DNA of 64,000 nucleotides, from contig DLHP01000030.1 of NCBI GenBank assembly GCA_002483285.1, positions 124,001 through 188,000 of the forward strand, in the 5' to 3' direction. Position numbers and translations under genes: made by a program. The notes beneath the pieces are model-generated. The model searched no databases, was not told the origin of the DNA, and saw only the letters and a program-made list of their open reading frames with translations. The DNA is from Flavobacterium sp. UBA7665 (GTDB taxonomy: Bacteria; Bacteroidota; Bacteroidia; Flavobacteriales; Flavobacteriaceae). Below are positions 8,101 through 15,058 of this stretch, one piece after another (the first letter of the stretch is position 1; the number at the start of each line of letters is the position of its first letter).

Positions 8101-10880
8101 GTAGTTGGCGTAGCGGGTATGTCTTTCGGATAAAAACGCCAGGCCTCATTATTTGCAGTCCAGTTACCTCCATTTCTAGTAGCGGGTGCCACAGCAATAG
8201 AGCCAGCCGCATTTTGAACACCAATAACTCCTACTCCATTCTGCCAGGTGTTGCAAGGCGTTCTTTTGTTCACGAAAACTTCGATAATGTTGGTTCCTTC
8301 GTGCAATACAATTTGGCTAGTTTGTACACCATTGTTAGCATGGCACTGAAACTGAGGCAATTCATTGAAATTAGCAACGAATACACGGTTGGGTGCCGCA
8401 TTGACGCCAGTGTCCAGGACATAGTAGTTTACTTTTTGGATATTGTCAGGAATGGCATCCCCGGCAACTACCGCAGCACCAATATCGGTATCCTGGTAAA
8501 CGCCGTAAATCGCATTTCTAATAGGAAAGCCAGGATTGGGAATTGTTCCTCCCCAAGCCCATGGGCAAAAATCCAAACCATTACAAACTGGCGGACCTAC
8601 TGCCGTATTGAAGGTAATTACACCATTAGAACCTACCCGTACCTGGTTGTAACAGTTTCCAAAAAAGCCGAAATTAAACGGAAGCGTTACCGTAGGTGCC
8701 CAAACATCGTCGCAATTGGCATTGATTTCGGTACCGCCGATAAATGGGAAACTAGGACAATAAGGTATTTGGCTCACTACGTAATTGGCGGTCGACCCTA
8801 CATTGGAGTAACTCGCCCTAAGGTCAATACAATCGCCAGGGTTACAAACCGTAGATGCCGGATCGATATTGACTTCCATAAGCGGCACTGCACAGGTATT
8901 GAGATTGACGTTAATCGTAGCGCTACCTGTCAATAGAACCGTACACGAAGGTGTGCCCGGCAAAACCACGTCAATCAAACTAAAGGTCGTGTTCTGAGAT
9001 AAATAAGGTACGTTATAAGTTCCGGTGCCCGTAGCATCCAAAATAACACTTGCAATAAGCGGAACGTTTCCGGTTGGGCCATATTGCAGTGAAGTGAAGT
9101 GAACCGTAGCGCCTGGCGTTCCGTAGAAGGTTAAAGTGGCTGCTTCTCCCGCGAGTATGGTAGTACTCCCGGTGATAATGGCAGTAGGCGAAACCACATT
9201 TATGGTGGCCATACCCGAAGTAGCTTGTGTACATACCGGTGGGCCAACTGTTGCCACATCTACCAATTCAAAAACCGTAGTGGCGAGATAAGTATTGGTG
9301 AGTGTTGCGACACCTGACGCGTCTAATGCAATCGTTTGGTTGGCGCCGTTATTTTCGGTATAAGTCACGGTGGCATTTGGTGTTCCTGAGAAAAAGATGG
9401 TCGCCGTGCCGCCCGGACAAATGAAAATATCCCCTGAAATGGTTGCTGTAGGCAAAGGTGTCACTGTAATCGTAGCGGTCCCTGTGGCAGGTTGTATGCA
9501 ATTTGGCGTACCAAATGCCTCAACACTGACAAGGCCAAAAATAGCATCAGCTGCGTAATTGTTAGTGATCGTAGCCACACCTGACGCATTCAATACGATT
9601 GTTCGGTTGGCACCACCGTTTACGGTGTAAGTCACTATGGAATTTGGTGTTCCGGTGAATGTCACCGTGGCAGCGTCATTGAAACAAACCGTCGCATCTC
9701 CCGAAATGGTCACCGTTTGCAAGGGCTTTACTGTTACGGTAACCAAGCCAATGGCCGTTTGCGTACAACCTGCCAATGACACGTCTACCAAATTAAAAAC
9801 GGTAGTTGCCGTATAAGTATTGGTAAGCGTGGCGGTACCTGCAGCATCTAAAGTTATGGTGCTGCCAGATCCCGGCGTGGCGGTATAGCTTACCGTTGCA
9901 TTAGGTGTTCCCGTGAAAGTAATCGTTGCCGGATCGTTCTCACAAATGGCAATCGTTCCCGCGATGCTAGCGGTTGGCAAAGAATTGACTACTGCCTGAA
10001 CGGTCTCGCTTATCGGGAGCGTGGTTCCGGGAACTCCCCCATAAGTGACGCTCACCAAGGTATAGTTGATTATTCCCGGAGCACTGGTAGGCACGCTCAC
10101 TGCAGCGATATTTCCCGATGGAATAGTTACTGTTAGTGGCGCACCGCCGTTAATAGTATATGTAAAAGAAGTAGCATTCGGAACATTTGATATAAAACTT
10201 ACTATCGGCGACGCACTATTCTGGCAAACTGGGCTTGTATTAATGTATATCTCTCCCGGGGGAGTTAACGTCACGTCATCGATGGCAAAATCATTGCCGA
10301 TGGCCGAAACGTTGTTGTTCCACAAACCGATATGGGCACAAGCAGCAGTAGCTACAAAGGAGTAAGTTACTCTTTGCCAACCAGCCGCAGGAAGCGGCGC
10401 CAAAGCGGTTCCCGAAACCAAAGTTACAGCAGAAGCATTGCTGATATCGAGCCTGATGTCGGCAGAAGTTGCCGCGTTGGTCACAGTGGTCCCAACAGAT
10501 TTAATCCAATAACTGAAAATATAGGTTCCACCGATAGCCAAACCACAAACTGTGCCGCCAGCAGTATTCCCAGCTTCCCAGAACAAAGGCTGACCGGTGG
10601 CGTTGGTGCTGCCATCTACAATCAGCATATTGCCTGCACCCGTTGGGCTGTGGTCTGCACCTGTTATGAACGTTGGATTCACCGAAAACGGATCGGTGGC
10701 AATCGCGTACTCACCGGGAACGGTAGTGGTATACGGCGGATTTACCAGCGTATATCCCGCACCAGGAACGTTGAAGCCGGTTACGGTTCCTGTTTCAAAA
10801 TCTCCGTTAGTCAGCAAATTCTGCGAGGAAATATTGTGAAATGTTAAGAATAGCGTAAGTAATAGTAAAATTCGTTTCAT
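2142..10880 (-). CDS. Giant secreted repeat protein with T9SS type B C-terminal sorting domain
   Basis: 2912 residues. Signal peptide MKRILLLLTLFLTFHNISSQ. An N-terminal module starts NLLTNGDFETG, of the kind found in carbohydrate-binding-like domains. Several Ig/PKD-like segments follow to about residue 660, then a nidogen-like module around 670-925 (IYGVYQDTDIG, VFVANFNELPQF). Residues about 1260-2389 are thirteen tandem 87-residue repeats, followed by more putative-Ig-like segments. The last ~85 residues (FFTPNGDGYNDFWNV, IYIFDRYGKLV, STDYWFKLFY) are the gliding-motility/T9SS type B sorting domain, which targets the protein through the type IX system to the cell surface or medium. An adhesin or surface fibre role is inferred. 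No catalytic domain was recognised. It stands alone between a terminator and folE, which is divergent. Confidence 0.93.
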   Translation of the reverse strand: MKRILLLLTLFLTFHNISSQNLLTNGDFETGTVTGFNVPGAGYTLVNPPYTTTVPGEYAIATDPFSVNPTFITGADHSPTGAGNMLIVDGSTNATGQPLFWEAGNTAGGTVCGLAIGGTYIFSYWIKSVGTTVTNAATSADIRLDISNASAVTLVSGTALAPLPAAGWQRVTYSFVATAACAHIGLWNNNVSAIGNDFAIDDVTLTPPGEIYINTSPVCQNSASPIVSFISNVPNATSFTYTINGGAPLTVTIPSGNIAAVSVPTSAPGIINYTLVSVTYGGVPGTTLPISETVQAVVNSLPTASIAGTIAICENDPATITFTGTPNATVSYTATPGSGSTITLDAAGTATLTNTYTATTVFNLVDVSLAGCTQTAIGLVTVTVKPLQTVTISGDATVCFNDAATVTFTGTPNSIVTYTVNGGANRTIVLNASGVATITNNYAADAIFGLVSVEAFGTPNCIQPATGTATITVTPLPTATISGDIFICPGGTATIFFSGTPNATVTYTENNGANQTIALDASGVATLTNTYLATTVFELVDVATVGPPVCTQATSGMATINVVSPTAIITGSTTILAGEAATLTFYGTPGATVHFTSLQYGPTGNVPLIASVILDATGTGTYNVPYLSQNTTFSLIDVVLPGTPSCTVLLTGSATINVNLNTCAVPLMEVNIDPASTVCNPGDCIDLRASYSNVGSTANYVVSQIPYCPSFPFIGGTEINANCDDVWAPTVTLPFNFGFFGNCYNQVRVGSNGVITFNTAVGPPVCNGLDFCPWAWGGTIPNPGFPIRNAIYGVYQDTDIGAAVVAGDAIPDNIQKVNYYVLDTGVNAAPNRVFVANFNELPQFQCHANNGVQTSQIVLHEGTNIIEVFVNKRTPCNTWQNGVGVIGVQNAAGSIAVAPATRNGGNWTANNEAWRFYPKDIPATPTTISWLANGNPIGAVNDNPLHICPTGPTTYTAIVDFNTCSVPPAQDVVTITPAPPLPVTSPHDMTYCITGPPPYQLNIDQNADILLGVPNAGDYIIKYYEDPIDAANDAPTNINFVSDADLQTFTFNSLPKTIYVRLFDAVTTACANIRPFTIYPATTPTGTFTYPATICSNATLPVAIAETTPLTPGGQYTATPAGLSIDPNTGAINPGSSVGIYTVTYTITPPPPCVPFTTTATVEIENCGCNVIAPSVAQTVCINTAITPMPFSVAGGIVTATITGGTLPNGVTGVLSGGTYTLSGIPNTAGVYTFIINITNPTDSCSKSVTITVNPQPNAGIDGSTVICDDSIALIDLFSLINGEQTGGVWTRDPGGSGGVFDATLGTFTPAAGATTSTFTYTILGTAPCNTDTSTATITIHPQPVAGTDGNTTVCENNATVIDLFTLITGEQAGGVWTRDAISTGGTFNATAGTFIPAVGATTSTFTYSVTGTTPCGVDTSEAIVYINPQPIAGTSGSTTVCENSVLPVDLFSLITGEQAGGVWTRNPGGTGGTFNAAAGTFTPAAGATTSSFTYTLTGVAPCSNATSVATVNINPQPDAGLDGSTSVCDDNNAVIDLFTLITGEQAGGVWTRDLTSTGGVFNATAGTFEPAPGATTSTFTYTITGTAPCVTDTSEVVVTINPQQNAGVSGITTICDSNTNVINLNNLITGEQAGGAWTRDAASTGGTFNAAAGTFTPAAGASSVNIFTYTLTGVAPCANATSTATVNINAQPDAGLNGITTVCDSDGTVIDLFSLITGEQTGGVWTRDAISTGGTFNAAAGTFIPALGATNSTFTYTLTGTAPCVNDVSTATVNISAQANAGTNGITTVCETDTTLINLFNLITGEQPGGVWTRDLTSTGGTFNAATGTFIPAPGATTSTFTYTITGTAPCPTVSSTATVTINPQPDAGISGNTTVCDSSNAPIDLFGLINGEQPGGVWTRNPGGTGGNFNAAAGTFTPAPGATSSSFTYTLTGTAPCVVSTSVATININAQPDAGLDGNTTVCDTDLTAIDLFSLISGEQAGGVWTRNPGGTGGTFNAAAGTFAAAPGATSSSFQYTLIGTAPCINDTSTVTININAQPLPGVDGSTTVCDNSATSINLASLITGEQTGGVWTRNPGGTGGVFNAAAGTYTPAPGSTTSVFTYTVSGTGPCTAVTNLATVNINAEPDAGISGSTTVCDTDTTAIDLFSLITNEQSGGTWTRNPGGTGGTFNAAAGTFTPAPGATNSSFTYTVNGTLPCLPDTSIATININAQPVAGTNGITTVCDNDATVINLFNLITGEQAGGVWTRDAVSTGGTFNAAAGTFIPAPGATTSVFTYTLTGTPPCAVVSSTATININAQPDAGTSGTIAVCETDSTTIDLFGLITGEQAGGVWTRDAVSTGGNFNAATGTFTPTVGATTSTFAYTIAGVAPCVNSVSYATVTINPSATIVLTSGNATPTVCVNAANSVSIIYTVGNGATGASVTAGGLPAGLNAVFNAVANTFTISGTPTAAGIFNFEVNTTGGCPSSGPLSGVITVNQRVTMTLYSAATTPFQTPCTNSQITPISYELGNGATGAQVTNLPPGLTTNYNPTTNIFTISGTVTTPGIYNYTVTTVDGCGPPVVLAGTIEVLQGPTITLISAPQLADQSVCVNDAIQNIVYQVGNGATGASLVAGTVPVGIQGNFSAGVFTISGTTSEVGVFNYTITTSGGCGTASLTGRITVNPLPTPVLTDGFICVDENGIPKPGSTFTLDTKLNATDYDFVWTGPSGIIAGQTGNTLVATETGLYTVDVTQKYSLCKASATATVAPAFPPLQIGTTVSNYFADQQMIAVSVVPPGVYEFQLDNGAFQDANQFVGFTSGYHTITVRDKFSCGILSTQVLVIDFPRFFTPNGDGYNDFWNVKDLKEIDPTAKIYIFDRYGKLVKEISAIGLGWDGTMNTQLMPSTDYWFKLFYKDQGKQQEFKSHFSLKR
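3712..7103 (-). repeat. Thirteen tandem 261-bp coding repeats
   Basis: Inside the giant protein gene, units of 87 codons are repeated head to tail thirteen times (one is 88 codons). Each unit has the frame G-x-x-G-x-T-T-V-C, then IDLFSLITGEQAGGVWTR, then TGGTFNAAAGTF, PAPGATTSTFTYT, TGTAPC and TININAQPDA. The register can be checked at 3889 and 4150, equivalent positions exactly 261 bases apart. Two variants occur after WTR: NPGGTGG (units 3 and 8-11, with DPGGSGG in unit 1) and D-x-x-STGG (units 2, 4-7, 12, 13). Codons differ widely between units although the residues agree. Confidence 0.95.
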
Positions 10881-10991
10881 TTTTCAAAATTTTTGGCAGC
10901 GAAATTTACAAAAATTTAGCACAGAAATATCGCTAGTTTTAATTTAATTTGAAATTTAACAGGTATAGAAAAAACCTAAGTTTTTATTATT

Positions 10992-10999
10992 TATCTTTG
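10992..10999 (+). promoter_or_regulatory. Probable -7 element of the folE promoter
   Basis: TATCTTTG matches the Bacteroidota -7 consensus TAnnTTTG exactly and lies 40 bases before the folE ATG at 11040. I see no convincing TTG at the -33 distance. Confidence 0.5.
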
Positions 11000-11039
11000 T
11001 TCCTTTCTAAAAAATCGCTACCCTAACTATCACGAATTG

Positions 11040-11711
11040 ATGACACCTAACGAAGAATTTGAAGACGAAATCGGACACAACCATAACAGCTCAAATGCAA
11101 ATAACCCTACCCGAACCGATGCATTTGATCTTCCAGATGAAGAAAAGATAGAAAGAATAAAAAAGGACGTTGAAAACATGCTCATAACCTTAGGAATGGA
11201 TTTGACCGACGACAGCCTCAAAGGCACTCCAAATCGTGTCGCTAAAATGTTCGTAAAGGAAATTTTTGGCGGGCTCAATCCCAACAAAAAACCAAAGTCT
11301 TCTACCTTTGAAAACAATTACCGCTATGGCGAGATGCTGGTAGAGAAGAACATCACGCTTTACTCTACCTGCGAACACCATTTGCTGCCGATTGTGGGCC
11401 GTGCGCATGTAGCGTACATCTCGAACGGTAAGGTAATCGGGCTTTCTAAAATCAATCGCATAGTAGATTATTTCGCCAAAAGACCGCAGGTCCAGGAAAG
11501 ACTCACCATGCAGGTTGTACAAGAGTTGCAGCAGGCGCTCGGAACCCAAGATGTTGCCTGTGTGATTGATGCCAAACACCTTTGCGTTAACTCGAGGGGA
11601 ATCAGAGACATTGAAAGCAGCACGGTAACATCGGAGTTTGGCGGAAAGTTTAAGGAAGCAGCCACACGTAAGGAATTCCTGGAATACATCAGGATGGAAA
11701 CTAAATTTTAA
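11040..11711 (+). CDS. folE: GTP cyclohydrolase I
   Basis: 223 residues. Converts GTP to 7,8-dihydroneopterin triphosphate, the first step of tetrahydrofolate synthesis, in the cytoplasm. Cys111 and His114 in STCEHHLLPIVGRAHVAYI and Cys182 in KHLCVNSRG are the zinc ligands of the family. SKINRIVDYFAKRPQVQERLT is the strongly conserved GTP-binding/assembly stretch. The reading frame also allows a TTG three bases upstream, but the ATG at 11040 is the likely start. The first ~40 residues are acidic and poorly conserved, as is common. A repeat element follows directly after the stop, then cysS in the same direction. Confidence 0.96.
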   Translation: MTPNEEFEDEIGHNHNSSNANNPTRTDAFDLPDEEKIERIKKDVENMLITLGMDLTDDSLKGTPNRVAKMFVKEIFGGLNPNKKPKSSTFENNYRYGEMLVEKNITLYSTCEHHLLPIVGRAHVAYISNGKVIGLSKINRIVDYFAKRPQVQERLTMQVVQELQQALGTQDVACVIDAKHLCVNSRGIRDIESSTVTSEFGGKFKEAATRKEFLEYIRMETKF

Positions 11712-11805
11712 TCCAGACGCTACTGCCCTAGCCCTGATTGCAGCGGCATCCTTTTGCTGCCTTCTTTAGGCAGTAAAAGATACAGCGGAAAGCAGGAACA
11801 GCTTC
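11712..11805 (+). repeat. Intergenic repeat element, copy 2 (plus orientation)
   Basis: The stretch contains TGCAGCGGCATCCTTTT, a hairpin CTGCCT-TCTTT-AGGCAG, then TAAAAGATACAGCGG and AAAGCAGGAACAGC. ATC(C)TTTT and AAAAGAT also pair outside the inner hairpin, giving a long stem. It shares its ends with the inverted copy at 1976-2072 and, like that copy, starts immediately after a stop codon (folE). It may act as a 3'-end stabiliser or terminator, or be a mobile repeat; neither is shown. Confidence 0.55.
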
Positions 11806-11808
11806 TAA

Positions 11809-11839
11809 ATTCAAAATTCACCATTCAAAATTCACCATT
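11809..11839 (+). repeat. Short tandem repeat, 14-bp unit
   Basis: ATTCAAAATTCACC occurs twice in a row, at 11809 and 11823, followed by a partial third unit ATT. It sits just before the cysS ATG at 11845, in the leader. Confidence 0.85.
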
Positions 11840-11844
11840 AAATC

Positions 11845-13320
11845 ATGCCTTTATACCAAAACCAAACGCTCCGGATCTACAACTCGCTTACTTCAGAAAA
11901 GGAAGTTTTTACGCCAATCCATGAAGGGAATGTTGGCATGTATGTGTGTGGACCAACGGTTTACAGCAACGTGCATTTGGGTAATGTGAGGACATTTATG
12001 TCTTTTGATGTAATTTTCAGGTATTTCCTGCACATTGGTTACAAGGTGCGCTACGTGCGAAACATCACCGACGTAGGCCATATTGTAGACGACGTAGACG
12101 AAGGCGAAGACAAAATTGCTAAGAAAGCGCGTGTGGAGCAGTTAGAACCGATGGAAATTGTACAGCGTTACACCGTAGATTTCCATGACATTCTAAAGGA
12201 ATTCAACTTTCTGCCGCCGAGCATAGAACCCACCGCTACCGGACACATCATTGAGCAGATCGAGATCGTGAAAACCATCATAGACAAAGGTTTGGCTTAT
12301 GAAGCAAACGGATCGGTATATTTTGACGTGGTGAAATTCAACGAAACCAACCATTACGGCAAACTCTCCGGACGCAACATTGAGGACATGCTGGCCAATA
12401 CACGCGATACCGACGGACAATCGGACAAGAAAAACCCTCAGGATTTTGCGCTCTGGAAAAAGGCCGAACCGCAACACATCATGCGCTGGCCATCGCCCTG
12501 GAGCGACGGTTTCCCTGGCTGGCACCTAGAATGTACCGCCATGAGCACCAAATACCTGGGCAACCATTTTGACATCCACGGCGGTGGTATGGATTTGAAA
12601 TTCCCGCACCACGAATGTGAGATCGCGCAGAATGAAGCCGCCACCGGCCAAAGCCCCGTGAATTATTGGATGCACGCCAACATGCTTACGTTGAACGGAA
12701 AGAAAATGTCTAAATCTACCGGCAATAACATTCTGCCTGGCGAGATTTTTACAGGTGAAAGCCCGTTTTTGAGCAAGGCGTTTTCGTCTAGCGTGGCGCG
12801 TTTCTTTATGTTACAGGCGCACTACCGCAGTATCCTCGATTTTTCTGACGATGCGATCCTGGCTGCCGAAAAAGGGCACGACCGTTTGATGCAGGCCATG
12901 GAAATCCTAAAGGAAATTCAACCCGGAAACACTTCTACTTTTGACATCAAGGAATGGAGAGACGCGGCATACGAAGCCATGAACGACGATTTCAATACGC
13001 CGATTTTGATTGCGCAACTGTTTGAAGGCGTGAAGTTCATCAACCTCATGAACGACGGCTCGGCTACTTTGACTGCACAGGATTTAGACCTGTTCACCAA
13101 AACCATGTCGGGATTCATCTACGATGTACTGGCGTTTGGAAATGTAAAGGCCGACAGCAACAACGACAAACTCGAAGGACTTGTAAACCTGCTCATTGGC
13201 ATGCGCAACAACGCACGCGCCAATAAGGATTTTGCTTTGTCTGACCAAATCCGTGACCAGTTGAGTGCTCTTGGTATACAGTTAAAGGACGGCAAAGACG
13301 GGACGACTTTTAGTTTATAA
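11845..13320 (+). CDS. cysS: Cysteinyl-tRNA synthetase
   Basis: 491 residues, a normal length for class I cysteinyl-tRNA synthetase. It charges tRNA-Cys with cysteine at the expense of ATP. The N-terminal CGPTVYSNVHLGNVRTFMSFD contains the zinc-ligand cysteine and the HIGH-type motif (HLGN). GGGMDLKFPHHECEIAQNEA supplies further zinc ligands, and KMSKSTGN at about residue 288 is the KMSKS loop. The C-terminal DALR-like helical part is present, and the protein ends in the short tail found in Bacteroidota. The start ATG follows a 14-bp tandem repeat. yidD and lgt follow on the same strand, but the 95-base gap before yidD leaves cotranscription open. Confidence 0.97.
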   Translation: MPLYQNQTLRIYNSLTSEKEVFTPIHEGNVGMYVCGPTVYSNVHLGNVRTFMSFDVIFRYFLHIGYKVRYVRNITDVGHIVDDVDEGEDKIAKKARVEQLEPMEIVQRYTVDFHDILKEFNFLPPSIEPTATGHIIEQIEIVKTIIDKGLAYEANGSVYFDVVKFNETNHYGKLSGRNIEDMLANTRDTDGQSDKKNPQDFALWKKAEPQHIMRWPSPWSDGFPGWHLECTAMSTKYLGNHFDIHGGGMDLKFPHHECEIAQNEAATGQSPVNYWMHANMLTLNGKKMSKSTGNNILPGEIFTGESPFLSKAFSSSVARFFMLQAHYRSILDFSDDAILAAEKGHDRLMQAMEILKEIQPGNTSTFDIKEWRDAAYEAMNDDFNTPILIAQLFEGVKFINLMNDGSATLTAQDLDLFTKTMSGFIYDVLAFGNVKADSNNDKLEGLVNLLIGMRNNARANKDFALSDQIRDQLSALGIQLKDGKDGTTFSL

Positions 13321-13415
13321 AATTGCCACACGCCCAAGCATCGATTTCAGCAAGGCAATTCTGGACTTCCTGAATTACCGGATGGCTTTCCTTTTCAAAC
13401 GTTCAACAGTTTCTG

Positions 13416-13673
13416 ATGGTAAAAATCTTATCTAAAATAGTGCAGTTCCCTTTCCTGCTGCTGATTCGGTTTTACCAGGCGGCAATTTCGCCGTTCACGC
13501 CATCGGTTTGCCGGTATGAGCCCACCTGTTCCTCCTACGCCTATGAAGCGATTAAAATACACGGTATCGCATATGGCGGATTCCTGGCCGTGAAACGCAT
13601 CCTAAGCTGTAATCCTTGGGGCGGCAGCGGCTATGATCCGGTTCCCGGAAAAAAGTGCAACCACAAACATTAA
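13416..13673 (+). CDS. yidD: Membrane protein insertion efficiency factor
   Basis: 85 residues. YidD is a small amphipathic inner-membrane-associated protein that aids YidC-dependent insertion. The hallmark YQAAISPFTPSVCRYEPTCS, then YAYEAIKIHG, and RILSCNPWGGSGYDPVP are all present, including the three conserved cysteines. In many genomes yidD is next to rnpA and yidC; here it sits between cysS and lgt, the latter also an envelope gene. lgt begins 66 bases downstream on the same strand. Confidence 0.95.
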   Translation: MVKILSKIVQFPFLLLIRFYQAAISPFTPSVCRYEPTCSSYAYEAIKIHGIAYGGFLAVKRILSCNPWGGSGYDPVPGKKCNHKH

Positions 13674-13739
13674 CGAAACTATAAGAACGATTATCGGGCG
13701 TTTTTTTTTATTTTTACCGCAATCAATAAAACCCCATAA

Positions 13740-14669
13740 ATGACACCACCGTTATATCTTGTTTGGAATCCTTCAGAAGGCATCGATTTAGGTTTTTTCG
13801 TAATCCGCTATTACAGCCTGATGTTTGTGATTGCTTTTGGTTTGGGCTGGTACATTATGAAAAAGATATTTGAAAGAGAGAATGAGTCGCTTGAGAAACT
13901 CGATTCGCTCTTCATCTGGACGGTACTCGCTACCTTACTTGGCGCACGTTTGGGTCACGTCTTCTTCTACGACTGGGAATATTATCGCAACAACCTCTCT
14001 GAAATACTGCTGCCGTTTCGCTTTAGCCCGCATTTTGAATTTACCGGATTCCAAGGACTCGCAAGCCATGGCGCCGCGATTGCTATTATTGTCACGATGT
14101 ACTACTTTAGTAAAAACGTAATGAAAAGACCCATGCTATGGGTTTTGGATCGTGTGGTGATTCCGGTGGCGAGTGGCGCAATTTTCGTGCGTATCGGGAA
14201 TTTCTTCAACTCTGAAATCGTGGGTAAAGAAACCGATTTTGCCACAGGTGTGAAATTTGTTCGTGACCACTTCAAGCCACGCGACGCGATGATGCAGACC
14301 GGCCAACCCGATGCGAATAGTGCTTTTCACGCGATTACCAACGACCCAAAATATGCCTCGTTGTTGCAACAGGTTCCCGTAAAACATCCGGCGCAACTTT
14401 ATGAAGCGGTTTGCTACGTATTGGTGTTTGCCATCTTGTTTTTCTTATACTGGAGAACGAGCGCGCGTGAGAAATTAGGTTATATTTTTGGCGTTTTCCT
14501 TGTTTTACTCTGGAGTGTGCGTTTTGTGGTAGAATACGTTAAAGAAAGCCAAGGCGGCATTGAAGCGTATTTGGGCTTGTTTTCTACGGGACAATGGCTC
14601 AGTATCCCATTCATACTCATCGGGCTGTACTTCATTATCACTGCGGATAAACCGATAGAAGAGGTATAA
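13740..14669 (+). CDS. lgt: Prolipoprotein diacylglyceryl transferase
   Basis: 309 residues with about seven membrane segments. Lgt transfers diacylglyceryl from phosphatidylglycerol to the lipobox cysteine of prolipoproteins, the first step of lipoprotein maturation. The Lgt signature is clear in VRIGNFFNSEIVGKETD (about residues 160-176), with the family's catalytic-site region ASHGAAIAI near 112 and HPAQLYEA near 218. The region between the signature and HPAQLYE (VKFVRDHFKPRD onward) is a Bacteroidota-type insertion relative to E. coli. The gene is followed by a simple terminator. Confidence 0.96.
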   Translation: MTPPLYLVWNPSEGIDLGFFVIRYYSLMFVIAFGLGWYIMKKIFERENESLEKLDSLFIWTVLATLLGARLGHVFFYDWEYYRNNLSEILLPFRFSPHFEFTGFQGLASHGAAIAIIVTMYYFSKNVMKRPMLWVLDRVVIPVASGAIFVRIGNFFNSEIVGKETDFATGVKFVRDHFKPRDAMMQTGQPDANSAFHAITNDPKYASLLQQVPVKHPAQLYEAVCYVLVFAILFFLYWRTSAREKLGYIFGVFLVLLWSVRFVVEYVKESQGGIEAYLGLFSTGQWLSIPFILIGLYFIITADKPIEEV

Positions 14670-14693
14670 CCAAACCCTTTCTTATAAAACACA

Positions 14694-14724
14694 GAAAGCC
14701 AAAGCACCGTTTTTGGCTTTTTTG
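14694..14724 (+). terminator. Rho-independent terminator after lgt
   Basis: AAGCCAAA and TTTGGCTT form an 8-bp stem around a short loop, followed by a run of T. It begins about 25 bases after the lgt stop codon. Confidence 0.8.
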
Positions 14725-15005
14725 TTGCAGCGAATCAGAATGAAATTGGCCGTGACAAAACACTACTGGATACTTCAACGTTTAGTACACCAAAAGTTTC
14801 ATCAGAGTTAAACCGGTGGCTGAATCATCGCACTAACAAGAACCGCGTATGTTTTAACCATCGATTGCTACCAAACCAGTCTATGGTACAACCGAATCCC
14901 TATGCGATTGGAATCAGTATCAATCACGTTGAAAGTACTTTTGCTTGCCCGAAAAGCAACGGCAACGCCAATTAGAATATTCGATCAATTACTCCTGTTC
15001 AATCA
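14725..15005. other. Stretch between the lgt and secDF terminators with no recognised gene
   Basis: The 389-base gap between lgt and secDF holds two terminators and this stretch between them. A plus-strand frame without a start codon stays open to a TAG at 14973-14975 (it includes LLDTSTF and SSELNRWLNHRTNKNRVCF). I do not recognise it. A 69-codon frame at 14902-15111 runs through the secDF terminator and end of gene and is unlikely to be real. This could be a decayed gene or simply spacer. Confidence 0.3.
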
Positions 15006-15043
15006 CAAAAAAAGCCCGAAGTATACCTTCGGGCTTTTTGTTG
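15005..15043. terminator. Terminator after secDF (A/T runs on both sides)
   Basis: AAGCCCGAAG and CTTCGGGCTT pair as a 10-bp stem with a short loop (TATAC), with an A-run on the left and a T-run on the right. The secDF gene (minus strand) stops at 15059, so the minus-strand reading is the relevant one. Confidence 0.9.
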
Positions 15044-15058
15044 TATCGGGAACAATAT

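Noticed and set aside
13320..13360. AATTGCC...GGCAATT inverted repeat after cysS
   Set aside because: 7-bp stem with a 27-base loop and no T-run; too weak to call a terminator.
13681..13720. Possible terminator between yidD and lgt (AACG...CGTT followed by T's)
   Set aside because: The stem is only about 4 bp; the T-run is more likely part of the lgt promoter region.
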